Notes: generated from the letters alone by a model not told the origin. A stretch of 27,992 bases of DNA from an uncultured Collinsella sp. (GCA_900544725.1 UQWK01000025.1:1-27992); one strand, 5' to 3'; positions 17,498 to 24,492 are shown, numbered from the stretch's first letter. A program made the numbers and translations.

Positions 17498-17797
17498 ATG
17501 ATTACTCTTGTCGATATATCCGCTGCTGTTTCTCGCGTACTGTCTCGTTACGACGTCCGCGAGGCGTACCTATTTGGCTCATTCGCCCGCGGCGAGCAAA
17601 CGCCAGATAGTGATATCGATTTGCGTCTAGTCTGCGGCGAAACAATGACATTCGGCACACTGTACGAGCTCTCCCTTGAACTTGAAGAGGAGCTCGGGCG
17701 AGAGGTTGAGATTGTGACTAATCCGCCCGAGCACATGCGTCCGGCTTTCCGCAAAAACATTGAACAGGATGAGGTGCGTCTTTATGAAGCGGCGTAA
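17498..17797 (+). CDS. mntA: MntA-type antitoxin nucleotidyltransferase
   Basis: 99 residues, a minimal nucleotidyltransferase. The defining GSx10DxD motif is present: Gly27-Ser28, then Asp39 and Asp41 (GSFARGEQTPDSDID). A third acidic position lies in the following strand (REVEIVTN). In MntA-HepT modules this enzyme adds AMP units to a tyrosine of the HepT toxin and silences it. The stop overlaps the start of the next gene by 14 nt. A second, clearly homologous gene lies at 20960-21259. Confidence 0.88.
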   Translation: MITLVDISAAVSRVLSRYDVREAYLFGSFARGEQTPDSDIDLRLVCGETMTFGTLYELSLELEEELGREVEIVTNPPEHMRPAFRKNIEQDEVRLYEAA

Positions 17798-18152
17798 GCG
17801 AGACGCTGAGCTCATCGATGTCATTCTGTCTGATTGCGAGACGCTCGCTAAACGTATCGACCATTTTGGCTCTACGGAGAGTTCCTTTGTTTGCGATAGA
17901 AGCGAGGAAGGCGAACTTGCCTACGACGCAATCATGAGCCCTGTTTACAGAATTGCTGAGGATGCGCTCCATCTTTCTGATGAAGTCCAATCAGCTTTTC
18001 CGGAGTATCCCTGGAATGATATTAGGGGTTTTCGCAACTTCGTAGCGCATGGTTATCGAGAGGTTGATCGATCCCTTGCTTGGAAAGTAATCGTCGATGA
18101 TATTCCCGAGCTAGAGATAGCTTTGCGAATCTTTAAGGAGCGTCAGAGCTAA
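17784..18152 (+). CDS. hepT: HepT-type HEPN toxin ribonuclease
   Basis: 122 residues, all helical, ending near the usual HepT length. The HEPN catalytic motif RNFVAHGY fits Rx4HxY exactly: Arg84, His89 and Tyr91. Tyr91 is the residue type modified by MntA in the characterised Shewanella system. HepT cleaves RNA when freed from its antitoxin. ATG 17784 is chosen for the overlap with mntA; an earlier in-frame codon at 17760 would add eight residues with no ribosome site. The module appears intact and active. Confidence 0.87.
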   Translation: MKRRKRDAELIDVILSDCETLAKRIDHFGSTESSFVCDRSEEGELAYDAIMSPVYRIAEDALHLSDEVQSAFPEYPWNDIRGFRNFVAHGYREVDRSLAWKVIVDDIPELEIALRIFKERQS

Positions 18153-18368
18153 TGTGTCGTTGGCTGGCGCGTTGCCGTCGACAGTCTACCGAGCTTCGTC
18201 GAACTTAGCCTCCTTTCACCGATTGGCAAAACGATTTACACCTATTTTCTGGGTTCGTTTACAGGCAAATCGTTCGCCACTCGCCTGATCTCGCTACACT
18301 AATAACTGCTGCTACCAGGCAATTTCCTGATGCAGTTTCCATTGGCTCTTGCGAAGATCGGAGCGGTT
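18153..18368 (+). promoter_or_regulatory. Intergenic region with possible promoter for the surface protein
   Basis: No gene seen. TACACT (18295-18300) preceded 16 nt upstream by TTCGCC (18273-18278) is a weak promoter candidate. AACGATTT (about 18231-18238) and AAATCGTT (about 18267-18274) form a widely spaced inverted repeat of unknown role. Confidence 0.35.
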
Positions 18369-19457
18369 ATGTTTGCTTCCGCGTTCCACACTAGCCGTCA
18401 CTACATCTTGTTTGCTGTCATGGCCTGCCTATGCGTTTTGCTGGGCGGGCCTTCTTATGCCGCGGGCGCGGACAGCCTGTTCATTGCGGGCGCCACGTAC
18501 TACGAGCCGGGCGCGTCGGGCCCCGGGTGGGCCTGGACCGATGCCGACCATCTGGAGCTTAACGGCTACACGGGCGAGGCCATCGGTGCCGACGGCGACC
18601 TGGTGGTGACGCTAACCGGGCAGAACACTGTTGTCGAGACGAGCGCGCCTGACATGGACATCTCGCGTTGTGGCATGGAAGTGTGGGGCGATCTGACGCT
18701 CCGCGGCACCGGGTCGCTGGTGGCCACGGGCTCGCAGTGCGGGATTCATGTGTCGGGGACGCTCGCGGTGGACGGCTGCAAGGTTGAAGCGCGGGCAGAC
18801 GGCGCCAGCATCGCGGATGCGCGGGTGGCCGGCGTGATCGCGGACGGTCTTGCCGTTCGCGGCGGTGGTCGCGTTGTCGCCGCGGGCGCGGGCTCCGGGG
18901 CGGGCGTGCGCGCCTATGGCGTGTGCCTGCTGGACGGGGCTGCTGGCGGCGTCGCGGCCGGGCAGCTTACCGTCGATGCGTCCTGGCTGGATGCGTTGGG
19001 CGCCGACGGCGGCGTCGCCTGTTTGGGCGGGTCGCTTGCATCCGCGCGCTTTGTGGCGCCTGCGGGCGGGGCCTTTGGCGCAGGCGGCGTGGTGGATGCC
19101 GGCGGGTCCGTGGCAGCGCGTGTGGTGATTGAGCCCGTGGATACCACGGCGTCGGCGGGGGAGACCGGTGGGCCCGATGTGCCGGGCGATGGTCCGTCCG
19201 CCCCAGGCACTGACCCCGCTATCGGCGAGCCAACTGCGGATCCGTCCACGAATCCCACATTGAAGCCCGCGGCCGCGACTAAGACGGTGACCACGCCCAC
19301 AGTGACCAACACCACGGTCGCCAAGGCCTCTAGGCCCAAGGCCGCCACTGCGACGACCGCCTCGCTCCCCAAGGCCGCCGACAGCTACTGGTCTGCCGCA
19401 TCCCTAACGCTTTTCTTACTCGGTATAGCGCTCCTATGCGCCGCGATTCGCTGCTAA
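18369..19457 (+). CDS. Secreted surface protein with degenerate sortase-like C-terminus
   Basis: About 362 residues. The N-terminus is a signal peptide: a basic patch, the core YILFAVMACLCVLLGG, then a likely cleavage after SYAAGA. ATG 18369 is preferred because GGAG (18360-18363) is correctly spaced and the upstream extension would spoil the signal. The body is glycine- and alanine-rich, with short repeating strand-turn patterns (LELNGYTG, LTLRGTGSLVATGSQCGIHV) suggestive of a beta-helix or adhesin-like domain. A Pro/Thr-rich linker follows. The C-terminus is SLPKAADSY plus a hydrophobic helix and a short IRC tail, a layout like LPxTG proteins but with LPKAA in place of LPxTG. Host or matrix contact is a guess. 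Confidence 0.72.
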   Translation: MFASAFHTSRHYILFAVMACLCVLLGGPSYAAGADSLFIAGATYYEPGASGPGWAWTDADHLELNGYTGEAIGADGDLVVTLTGQNTVVETSAPDMDISRCGMEVWGDLTLRGTGSLVATGSQCGIHVSGTLAVDGCKVEARADGASIADARVAGVIADGLAVRGGGRVVAAGAGSGAGVRAYGVCLLDGAAGGVAAGQLTVDASWLDALGADGGVACLGGSLASARFVAPAGGAFGAGGVVDAGGSVAARVVIEPVDTTASAGETGGPDVPGDGPSAPGTDPAIGEPTADPSTNPTLKPAAATKTVTTPTVTNTTVAKASRPKAATATTASLPKAADSYWSAASLTLFLLGIALLCAAIRC

Positions 19458-19621
19458 AACGCTCGATTTGCGGAAACGAAGAGATAATCGAACCGTCAAG
19501 CCCAAACCGCTCTCTAGCAACATATCCGAGGCTAGATATTGTTCAGGCCGATATCTCGTATCCAACTAAGCTCACTTCCCCTATGTCCCCTTTGGGGGCA
19601 GTCACTGTTGCTATGCCTTGG

Positions 19622-19630
19622 TGCTATACT
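19622..19630 (+). promoter_or_regulatory. Extended -10 promoter for the dCTP-deaminase-like gene
   Basis: TGCTATACT is a TGn-extended -10 element 24 nt before the chosen ATG. The -35 region is weak, as is usual for extended -10 promoters. AAGGAAG (about 19640-19646) serves as ribosome site. Confidence 0.5.
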
Positions 19631-19654
19631 CGGAGGCCTAAGGAAGTGGTTCGT

Positions 19655-20437
19655 ATGTACTTGAGCGATACTAAGATTCAGGAGCTAATCGACAGCAAGG
19701 TGCTTATCAATGCCGATGCTTCGAACATCGGACAGGTTACGTATGACTTGCGCACCGAGGGATTCTACATCAACGAAAGCAAGCAATCCGAGGTAGAGCT
19801 TGGCCCCGGAGATTCGACATTCGTCTCATGCGTTGAATGTGTTGCGTTGCCAAACGATTTGACCGCGAGCGTGCTTCTGCGCAATTCGCGCATTCGCCAG
19901 GGGCTTTCTTTGGATGCGCCGCTATATTTTCCCGGGCATGGAACACGGCTGTTCTACCGTGTTACAAACGTAAGCGGTAACACTATTACGCTCGATAAGT
20001 CTAAGGGTATAGGGCAGGTCGCATTCCAGCACGTTGATGGCACGGTGGCCCATCCTTACCACGGCGCTTTCTCTGATGAGCTCAACTTTAACGGACTTGC
20101 AGATTATTCCGACGTCTATGCCGGGGAACTTAAAAAGGTCGAGGACAAAAAGGATGAAGTTGCCCACATTGAGTCTCGCATCTATGGCAACGTTCTGGCC
20201 CTCTTCGCCATCTTTGCCGCAATCTTTACGCTTGTAAATGTCAACGTCGGAGGCCTTTCTTCCGATATTACAACCGTCAGATTTGTTGCGCTCGACCTGC
20301 TGATTATTGGCGGTTTTCTGGTTCTTGCATCCGCAATCGAGACCTTCCTTGTTAAAGATAGGGAAAAGAAGGCGTCGCTGCCTCTCGTATTGGGCATTGC
20401 TAGCATTGTCGCGGCAGTTGTTCTTGCATTTCAGTAA
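19655..20437 (+). CDS. dCTP-deaminase/dUTPase-fold protein with three C-terminal membrane helices; catalytic Glu missing
   Basis: 260 residues. Residues 1-145 follow bacterial Dcd: LSDTKIQELIDSKVLIN, TYDLRTEGF, LPNDLTASVLLRNSRIRQG, YFPGHGTRLFYRVTN and GIGQVAFQHVDG. Aligned by eye with E. coli Dcd, the Arg of the RSSLAR motif is kept (RNSRIR). The catalytic Glu of VLEFYN is Arg102, and the Asp of DPGW is Phe. Deaminase activity is therefore unlikely, though nucleotide binding may remain. A charged linker (about 157-175) leads to three predicted helices near 179-198, 209-232 and 241-259. ATG 19655 is supported by AAGGAAG and the extended -10 upstream; the longer frame overlaps the surface protein. 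Possible role: nucleotide sensor linked to a membrane effector in phage defence (inference). Confidence 0.75.
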   Translation: MYLSDTKIQELIDSKVLINADASNIGQVTYDLRTEGFYINESKQSEVELGPGDSTFVSCVECVALPNDLTASVLLRNSRIRQGLSLDAPLYFPGHGTRLFYRVTNVSGNTITLDKSKGIGQVAFQHVDGTVAHPYHGAFSDELNFNGLADYSDVYAGELKKVEDKKDEVAHIESRIYGNVLALFAIFAAIFTLVNVNVGGLSSDITTVRFVALDLLIIGGFLVLASAIETFLVKDREKKASLPLVLGIASIVAAVVLAFQ

Positions 20438-20492
20438 GTAGGGTGGCTCAATTCGTGGGAGACTTGACCTAAGGTACGATCAATTGCTCTTG

Positions 20493-20532
20493 AGTGAGGG
20501 TATTGGTTTACGCCAATACCCTCACTTTCTTT
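20493..20532 (+). terminator. Intrinsic terminator
   Basis: A perfect 14-bp stem (AGTGAGGGTATTGG with its complement at 20513-20526), a 6-nt loop and a T-rich tail (20526-20532) lie about 55 nt after the dCTP-deaminase-like gene. This separates that gene from the next transcript. Confidence 0.85.
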
Positions 20533-20652
20533 GAATAGGGCAACAGACAGGGCAAACTGTCAGAGTTCGTGTCTTATGGGAATAATTCAATTCACGCCGC
20601 ATTACATCTAGTCTGCTCTTTATACTCGGATATCAACACTAAGGAGGCAGCC

Positions 20653-20931
20653 GTGCTTTGGGGCTACGTTCAGCTTGATGATGGCACCCAGTTTGCCTAC
20701 TCAGAGACAAGAGAAGACGGAACCGTTCGCGTAGCCGTCGAGCGCCCGGTTGACTTTGGCTTTGACCATGCGGAATGCTTCTTGCCTGCGATCAAATGGT
20801 TCAACGTCGAAGGATTTACTGCTGATGACCTCAATTTCTTGACAGAATTTGTTAGCCCAAACGCCCCGTTTATCTTCGAGTTCGCCGAACACCAAAAAGC
20901 CGGACCGGCGGTTTCGGCGCTGGCCCTCTGA
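20653..20931 (+). CDS. Small protein with WxYVQxDDG N-terminus, unknown function
   Basis: 92 residues, family not recognised. GTG 20653 is chosen because AAGGAGG (20641-20647) is ideally placed before it, and TATACT (20621-20626) is a plausible -10. The protein opens MLWGYVQLDDGT and is acidic, with a segment AIKWFNVEGFTADDLNFL and no membrane helix. The small protein at 25843-26028 opens MPWSYVQQDDGA; eight of twelve positions match. Both sit immediately upstream of a toxin-antitoxin gene, here 28 nt before the second mntA. It may be a regulatory or antitoxin-like partner. This is inference. Confidence 0.65.
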   Translation: MLWGYVQLDDGTQFAYSETREDGTVRVAVERPVDFGFDHAECFLPAIKWFNVEGFTADDLNFLTEFVSPNAPFIFEFAEHQKAGPAVSALAL

Positions 20932-20959
20932 CGTTCTACTGTTGAACGGCAAATAACCC

Positions 20960-21259
20960 ATGATCTCACCTACCGACATAACCGCTGCCGCCTCCCGCGT
21001 ACTGGTTCAATACGACGTCAGCGAAGCATATTTATTTGGCTCGTTTGCACGGGGCGAACAAACGCTCGATAGCGATATTGACTTGCGTCTAGTCTGCGGC
21101 AACACCATGACGTTCGGCGCGCTATACGAACTCTCCCATGAGCTCGAGAAGACACTTGGGCGAAAGGTTGATATCGTCACCAACCCACTAGAGCATATGC
21201 GCCCGCCCTTCCGCAAAAGCATCGAGCAGGATGAGGTTCGCGTCTATGAAGCGCTGTAA
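20960..21259 (+). CDS. Second MntA-type nucleotidyltransferase, orphan antitoxin
   Basis: 99 residues, same length and overall sequence as the mntA at 17498-17797 (for example both have EAYLFGSFARGEQ, SDIDLRLVCG, IVTNP, EHMRP and IEQDEVR). The GSx10DxD motif is intact: GSFARGEQTLDSDID. As in the first module, its stop overlaps the next ATG by 14 nt, but the downstream HepT gene is broken. It may therefore be an antitoxin without a cognate toxin, able to act on the HepT at 17784 or on a toxin elsewhere. Nucleotide divergence from copy 1 is spread throughout, so the duplication is old or the copies were acquired separately. Confidence 0.87.
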   Translation: MISPTDITAAASRVLVQYDVSEAYLFGSFARGEQTLDSDIDLRLVCGNTMTFGALYELSHELEKTLGRKVDIVTNPLEHMRPPFRKSIEQDEVRVYEAL

Positions 21260-21434
21260 ACAGGACGAGGAGCTTGCGAATACCAACCCTCAACCCTTTC
21301 CTTCCAATGAGTCCAGTCCGGAGACCCTCGAGGCCATCCGTGAAGGTGATGCATTCTTTGCGACGGGGGAGTGCGGTCGCTTCGATAACGCAGCCGACCT
21401 AATCGATGCGGCTCTAAAAGCCCCTGAAGTGTGA
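21246..21434 (+). pseudogene. Chimera: HepT N-terminus fused to a RelB/DinJ-like antitoxin tail
   Basis: 62 codons. The first ten or so (MKRCKQDEEL) match the start of hepT (MKRRKRDAEL) and keep the same 14-nt overlap with mntA. After that the HEPN domain is missing. The rest, SSPETLEAIREGDAFFATGE and FDNAADLIDAALKAPEV, resembles the C-terminal part of RelB/DinJ-family antitoxins, with no toxin following. It looks like recombination between two toxin-antitoxin modules. It is probably not a working toxin. Whether the short protein is made is unknown. The RelB match is by eye and moderate. Confidence 0.6.
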
Positions 21435-21506
21435 GTGAATTCAACCACCGAAGAGGCGATTGTCTCGGAAGTTGAGTATTTGCTCGCTTGAGCACTGCCA
21501 AATATC

Positions 21507-21523
21507 GCGAAACGGCACCGCCG
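21507..21523 (+). repeat. IS21 left terminal inverted repeat core
   Basis: GCGAAACGGCACCGCCG; its inverted partner is at 23970-23986 (16 of 17 identical). The CGGCACC core recurs near the right end (complement at about 23939-23945 and 23974-23980), as expected for multiple transposase-binding repeats. Confidence 0.75.
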
Positions 21524-21535
21524 ATATCGACCCTG

Positions 21536-21570
21536 GGCACCGGGGCCGATATCGGCCCCGGTGCCTTTTT
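21536..21570 (+). terminator. Strong intrinsic terminator inside the IS left end
   Basis: A perfect 15-bp palindrome (GGCACCGGGGCCGAT and its complement, 21536-21565) is followed by TTTTT (21566-21570). It would stop + strand transcription entering the element before it reads antisense into istB. The hairpin may also stop istB transcripts less efficiently. Confidence 0.8.
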
Positions 21571-21582
21571 ATTGCTACCGGT

Positions 21583-22317
21583 CTATCCGCGGCGCTGCCG
21601 CATGTTAGCCTCGCCCATGTCGACCCAGACCGCGTTGTGCACGATCCTGTCCATGATGGCGTCGGCATGCACCCCGCCGCCGAGTCTCGGGTGCCAGTCC
21701 TTCTTCTTGAACTGGGTGCAGAATACAGTCGAGGCCGTGCCGTACCTCAGCTCCATCAGCTCCAGCAGCATCGACCTGAACTCGGTGTCCGGCCTGTCGA
21801 GCAGCCACTCGTCTATCACGAGCAGGCCGAACGCCCCGTACTTGCGGACGAGCTTGCGCTCGCCGCCGGGCCGGTCACGGCTCTCGCGCCAGAGGTCCTC
21901 GAGGTCGGGCTGGCGGACGTAGCACGACCTCACCCTCCTGGCGCAGGCGGCCTTCGCGAGCGCGCAGGCCAGGTAGGTCTTGCCCGTGCCGGTGAGGCCC
22001 TGGAGGACCACGTTCTCGCCGCGCCCGACGAACCCGCAGGTCGCGAGCTCGGCCACCGCCACCCTGTCGAGGCCGCGGCCCTCGAAGAAGTCGACCGAGC
22101 GGACGTCGGCCTCAGGGTACCTGAGGCCGGCCCTCCTCGTCAGGTTGCGGACCTTCTGCGTGATGAAGTCGGAGTGCGCCTCGTCCACCGCCATCTGGAC
22201 GCGCTCGGCGAACGCCATCCCGGCGCACACGGCCTCGTCCTGGGCGGAGAGGGCGGCGAGCAGCTCGGCCGCCCCCATCTCCCTGAGCTTGCGGGCGGTC
22301 TCCGCGTTGACGTCCAT
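21583..22317 (-). CDS. istB: IS21 transposition helper ATPase IstB
   Basis: 244 residues, a usual IstB length. The AAA+ ATPase has Walker A LQGLTGTGKTYLACAL (GLTGTGKT) and Walker B-like GLLVIDEWLLD. The C-terminal arginine-rich region ends MRQRRG. IstB forms ATP-dependent oligomers that shape target DNA for IstA. ATG at 22317 is preceded by GGAGGAG, which lies within the end of istA, so the two genes are translationally coupled. The open frame continues upstream antisense-free through istA, but that extension is not coding. Confidence 0.92.
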   Translation of the reverse strand: MDVNAETARKLREMGAAELLAALSAQDEAVCAGMAFAERVQMAVDEAHSDFITQKVRNLTRRAGLRYPEADVRSVDFFEGRGLDRVAVAELATCGFVGRGENVVLQGLTGTGKTYLACALAKAACARRVRSCYVRQPDLEDLWRESRDRPGGERKLVRKYGAFGLLVIDEWLLDRPDTEFRSMLLELMELRYGTASTVFCTQFKKKDWHPRLGGGVHADAIMDRIVHNAVWVDMGEANMRQRRG

Positions 22318-22319
22318 GC

Positions 22320-23864
22320 TCACTCCTCCCCGTAGAAGCCGGCGCCGCGCACGTAGCCGCAGTCCCCGGACGCCTCGCCGGCCGGCGCCCTGTCCTGCCC
22401 CGACCTCAGCACGGGCTCGACGTCGCGGTAGCGCGGCGACCTCTTCCCGGTCGCGAGCGCCATCCCGCACGCCCGCTCGAGCCTCGCCGGGGTGTAGCGC
22501 CTGGACAGCCTGAGCACGGCGAGCGCGGCGTTGAAGCCCTGCTCGTCTAACTCGTAGCAGGCGAACACCCTGTCCACCAGCTCGGAGCAGGAGGGCCCGA
22601 CCCTCGAGGCCCAGGCGCGGATGCGCGGCGCGTCCCAGTCCGACCACGCCCTGCCCTCGGGCATGTCCGAGCCGCGCGTGGAGTAGCGGTTCCTCGCGTA
22701 GGACGGGAACCTGGGGTGCGTGGCCACGCGCTCGCCGCCGGAGAAGACCTCCACCTTGCCCTCGGTGACGCGCAGGTCGACCGTCGAGCCGACGAGCAGG
22801 TGGCTCACCGAGTAGTAGTTGCGGGCGTACGCGACGTGGCAGTTGGCCTGGACCTTGCGGCCGTAGACCCACTCGCACACCTCGTAGGGCTCTGCCGGCA
22901 GGGGCCTCAGCAGCGGGCGCTCGACCTCCTCGAACACCTTGCGCCTCGAGCCCTCGCGCTTGGCGAACGGCGCGTCGTTGTGCTCCGCGACCCTGCGGGC
23001 GACGGCCGCTCGCAGGGCGGCCATGTCGGTGAACACCTCGTCGCGAAGCGCCGCTATCACGTAGGTCGCGGCCGCCCAGACCTCGTTCTCGGCGCTCGGC
23101 TTGTCGCGGGGCCGCCTGACCCTCGCCGGGATCACGGCGGAGCCGTAGTGCGCGGCGAGCTCCTCGTAGGCCGCGTTCAGGACCGGCTCCCCGGCCCTGG
23201 GGTGGGCGGTGACGCCGGTCCTCAGGTTGTCGGGGACGATGCAGGGCGTCGCGCCTCCCAGGAAGGAGAAGGCGTGCACGTGGCACAGCAGCCATGTATC
23301 CTGCTTCATGTCGAGCGTCGGCTCGACGTAGCTGTACCGGCTGAACGGGAGGCAGGCCACGAACAGGTACACCTTCCTGACCTCGCCGGTCGCGGGGTCC
23401 ACGAGCCGCATCGTGGGCCCCGACCAGTCGACCTCCATATTCCTGCCCGCCTTGTGCCCGACGCGGCTCACCTCGTTGCGCGACACCGTGTACTGGCGGT
23501 AGCGCTTGCAGAACCTGTCGTAGGACATCGACGGCGCGCCGGCCTCCGCGCACCCGTCGGCGTACTCCGCGTGCAGGAGCCTGAGCGTGACGCCGGTCCT
23601 CGCGAGCTCGCGGTGGACGCGGGCCCAGTCGGGGTCGGCGTGCACCGGCCCGGCGTCGCCCCTGCCGGGGAACAGCAGCGCGTAGGCCGCCTCCTCGGAC
23701 ATCCCCTCGATGTCCTCCCAGGAGACGCCCCGCTCCCGCGCGGCCTCCAGCACGTCCTGGACGCTGTGCTTCGAGACGTGGGCGGTGCGGGCGATCGCGT
23801 TCTGCGAAAGCCCGTTCACCGACCTCAGCCTCAGGACCTCCCTGGCCCTGATCCTTCTCGCCAT
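22320..23864 (-). CDS. istA: IS21 transposase IstA
   Basis: 514 residues. An N-terminal helix-turn-helix (LRSVNGLSQNAIARTAHVSK) binds the terminal repeats. The DDE catalytic core is visible: NMEVDWSGPTMR (first Asp), TPCIVPDNLRTGV (second Asp) and RPRDKPSAENEVW (Glu). The C-terminal part (ANCHVAYARNYYSVSHLLVG) is the beta-barrel-like region of the family. It cuts and joins element ends with IstB. ATG at 23864 is preceded by GAGG. No internal stop or frameshift, so the element is probably functional. Confidence 0.93.
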   Translation of the reverse strand: MARRIRAREVLRLRSVNGLSQNAIARTAHVSKHSVQDVLEAARERGVSWEDIEGMSEEAAYALLFPGRGDAGPVHADPDWARVHRELARTGVTLRLLHAEYADGCAEAGAPSMSYDRFCKRYRQYTVSRNEVSRVGHKAGRNMEVDWSGPTMRLVDPATGEVRKVYLFVACLPFSRYSYVEPTLDMKQDTWLLCHVHAFSFLGGATPCIVPDNLRTGVTAHPRAGEPVLNAAYEELAAHYGSAVIPARVRRPRDKPSAENEVWAAATYVIAALRDEVFTDMAALRAAVARRVAEHNDAPFAKREGSRRKVFEEVERPLLRPLPAEPYEVCEWVYGRKVQANCHVAYARNYYSVSHLLVGSTVDLRVTEGKVEVFSGGERVATHPRFPSYARNRYSTRGSDMPEGRAWSDWDAPRIRAWASRVGPSCSELVDRVFACYELDEQGFNAALAVLRLSRRYTPARLERACGMALATGKRSPRYRDVEPVLRSGQDRAPAGEASGDCGYVRGAGFYGEE

Positions 23865-23969
23865 GTGGAACCTCCTCGTTCTCTGGACTGCATGGCAGCC
23901 CGAGCGTAACGGGGATGCGCGGGAAGGCGTTTAATGGTGGTGCCGAACGGCAATATTCGGTCGGGTGGG

Positions 23970-23986
23970 CGGCGGTGCCGATTCGC
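23970..23986 (-). repeat. IS21 right terminal inverted repeat core
   Basis: Read on the - strand this is GCGAATCGGCACCGCCG, matching 21507-21523 except for one base. It lies about 105 nt upstream of istA. Confidence 0.75.
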
Positions 23987-24030
23987 ATTATAGGTGGTGT
24001 CGAAAGGGCCTAGGACTCAGGAAGTGTCAG

Positions 24031-24059
24031 AATGGCGAGGTACGTACCTCGCCATTTTT
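24031..24059 (+). terminator. Intrinsic terminator just outside the IS21 element
   Basis: AATGGCGAGGTAC (24031-24043) is followed at once by its exact complement (24044-24056), then T's to 24059. It is oriented for + strand transcripts. It may be the original terminator of the operon now cut off by the IS (inference). Confidence 0.75.
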
Positions 24060-24227
24060 GTACGCTTGCGGACATCGGAACTATTCCGCTAGCTACAAGC
24101 CTTCCTTTTGCTTGCTGTATTTGGGTTAGATAGAACGGCTCGCCACCTTGGGTTAACGAGCGCGATTGCAGGGCTTCTTGACTCGTCTTGCATCGTTTTC
24201 CAGTTATTTATATGCTTGTCCCAGAAT

Positions 24228-24331
24228 TTGGTCGTAAGGCGCGACCAACGGAATCAAAAGAAAGCCTACCGAGAAGATCTTGGTCGCAGAGCACGACCAA
24301 CGCAATCAAAACAATGCTCGCGGAGAAGGCA
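24228..24331 (+). repeat. Two degenerate 52-bp tandem repeats, each with an internal inverted repeat
   Basis: Units start at 24228 and 24280. Each begins TTGGTCG, then 7 nt, then CGACCAA (24242-24248 and 24294-24300), so each can form a 7-bp stem. The rest is also shared: CGACCAACG, AATCAAAA and GAGAAG recur in the same positions. Differences are scattered point changes, so the duplication is not recent or is under selection. Confidence 0.75.
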
Positions 24332-24368
24332 CCTTCAATCGTATTGATTGGAGGCGCCTCTAATACCA

Positions 24369-24477
24369 AGCGATATCTATTCTGCCGGAGAGTCTGGAGC
24401 GAGGGCGGCGGTCGAATGCGCCTGATAACTGGTATCGCTCTGACGATATTGTGGTAAACTATCGCTAAAGCGATACC
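24369..24477 (+). promoter_or_regulatory. Operator/promoter region: four TATCGCT half-sites upstream of the DUF3990-XRE operon
   Basis: AGCGATA at 24369-24375, TATCGCT at 24433-24439, TATCGCT at 24460-24466 and AGCGATA at 24469-24475. The last two form a palindrome with a 2-bp centre. GGTATCGCT (24431-24439) and AGCGATACC (24469-24477) are a 9-bp inverted pair flanking GATATT and TAAACT, both possible -10 boxes. The XRE protein encoded at 25142-25831 is the obvious candidate to bind here (inference). Confidence 0.65.
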
Positions 24478-24492
24478 TGTTAGGAGACTCGC

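Larger units (their letters stand above)
21488..24005 (-). mobile_element. IS21-family insertion sequence (istA-istB)
   Basis: About 2.5 kb, a normal size for the family. It contains istA and istB on the - strand, flanked by related ends. GCGAAACGGCACCGCCG (21507-21523) on the + strand pairs with 23970-23986 on the - strand with one mismatch. Outside these, the ends remain loosely alike for about 18 nt, so outer limits are estimates (plus or minus about 10 nt). No target-site duplication could be recognised. The left inner region also holds a terminator-like palindrome. Both genes are intact, so it may be active. Confidence 0.82.
24060..24492 (+). other. 433-bp non-coding region with repeats and operator sites
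   Basis: No convincing gene. Short frames here (for example 24108-24347) lack a ribosome site and coding character. The region contains the 52-bp tandem repeat (24228-24331), an imperfect hairpin (24328-24358, loop GTATT), and the TATCGCT site cluster ahead of the DUF3990 gene. Confidence 0.6.

Noticed and set aside
22716..23909. 397-codon + strand frame across istA
   Set aside because: Shadow of the transposase gene. Composition is high in Arg, His and Val, with no domain.
21583..23988. 801-codon - strand frame joining istB with upstream sequence
   Set aside because: Only the istB part is coding. The rest is the wrong frame of istA, with Arg/Gly-rich low-complexity sequence.
24228..24331. 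CRISPR-like array
   Set aside because: Only two units directly adjacent without spacers, and no cas genes in the window.
24108..24457. Short overlapping frames between the IS and the DUF3990 gene
   Set aside because: No ribosome site, no recognisable domain, and they cross the 52-bp repeats and hairpins.
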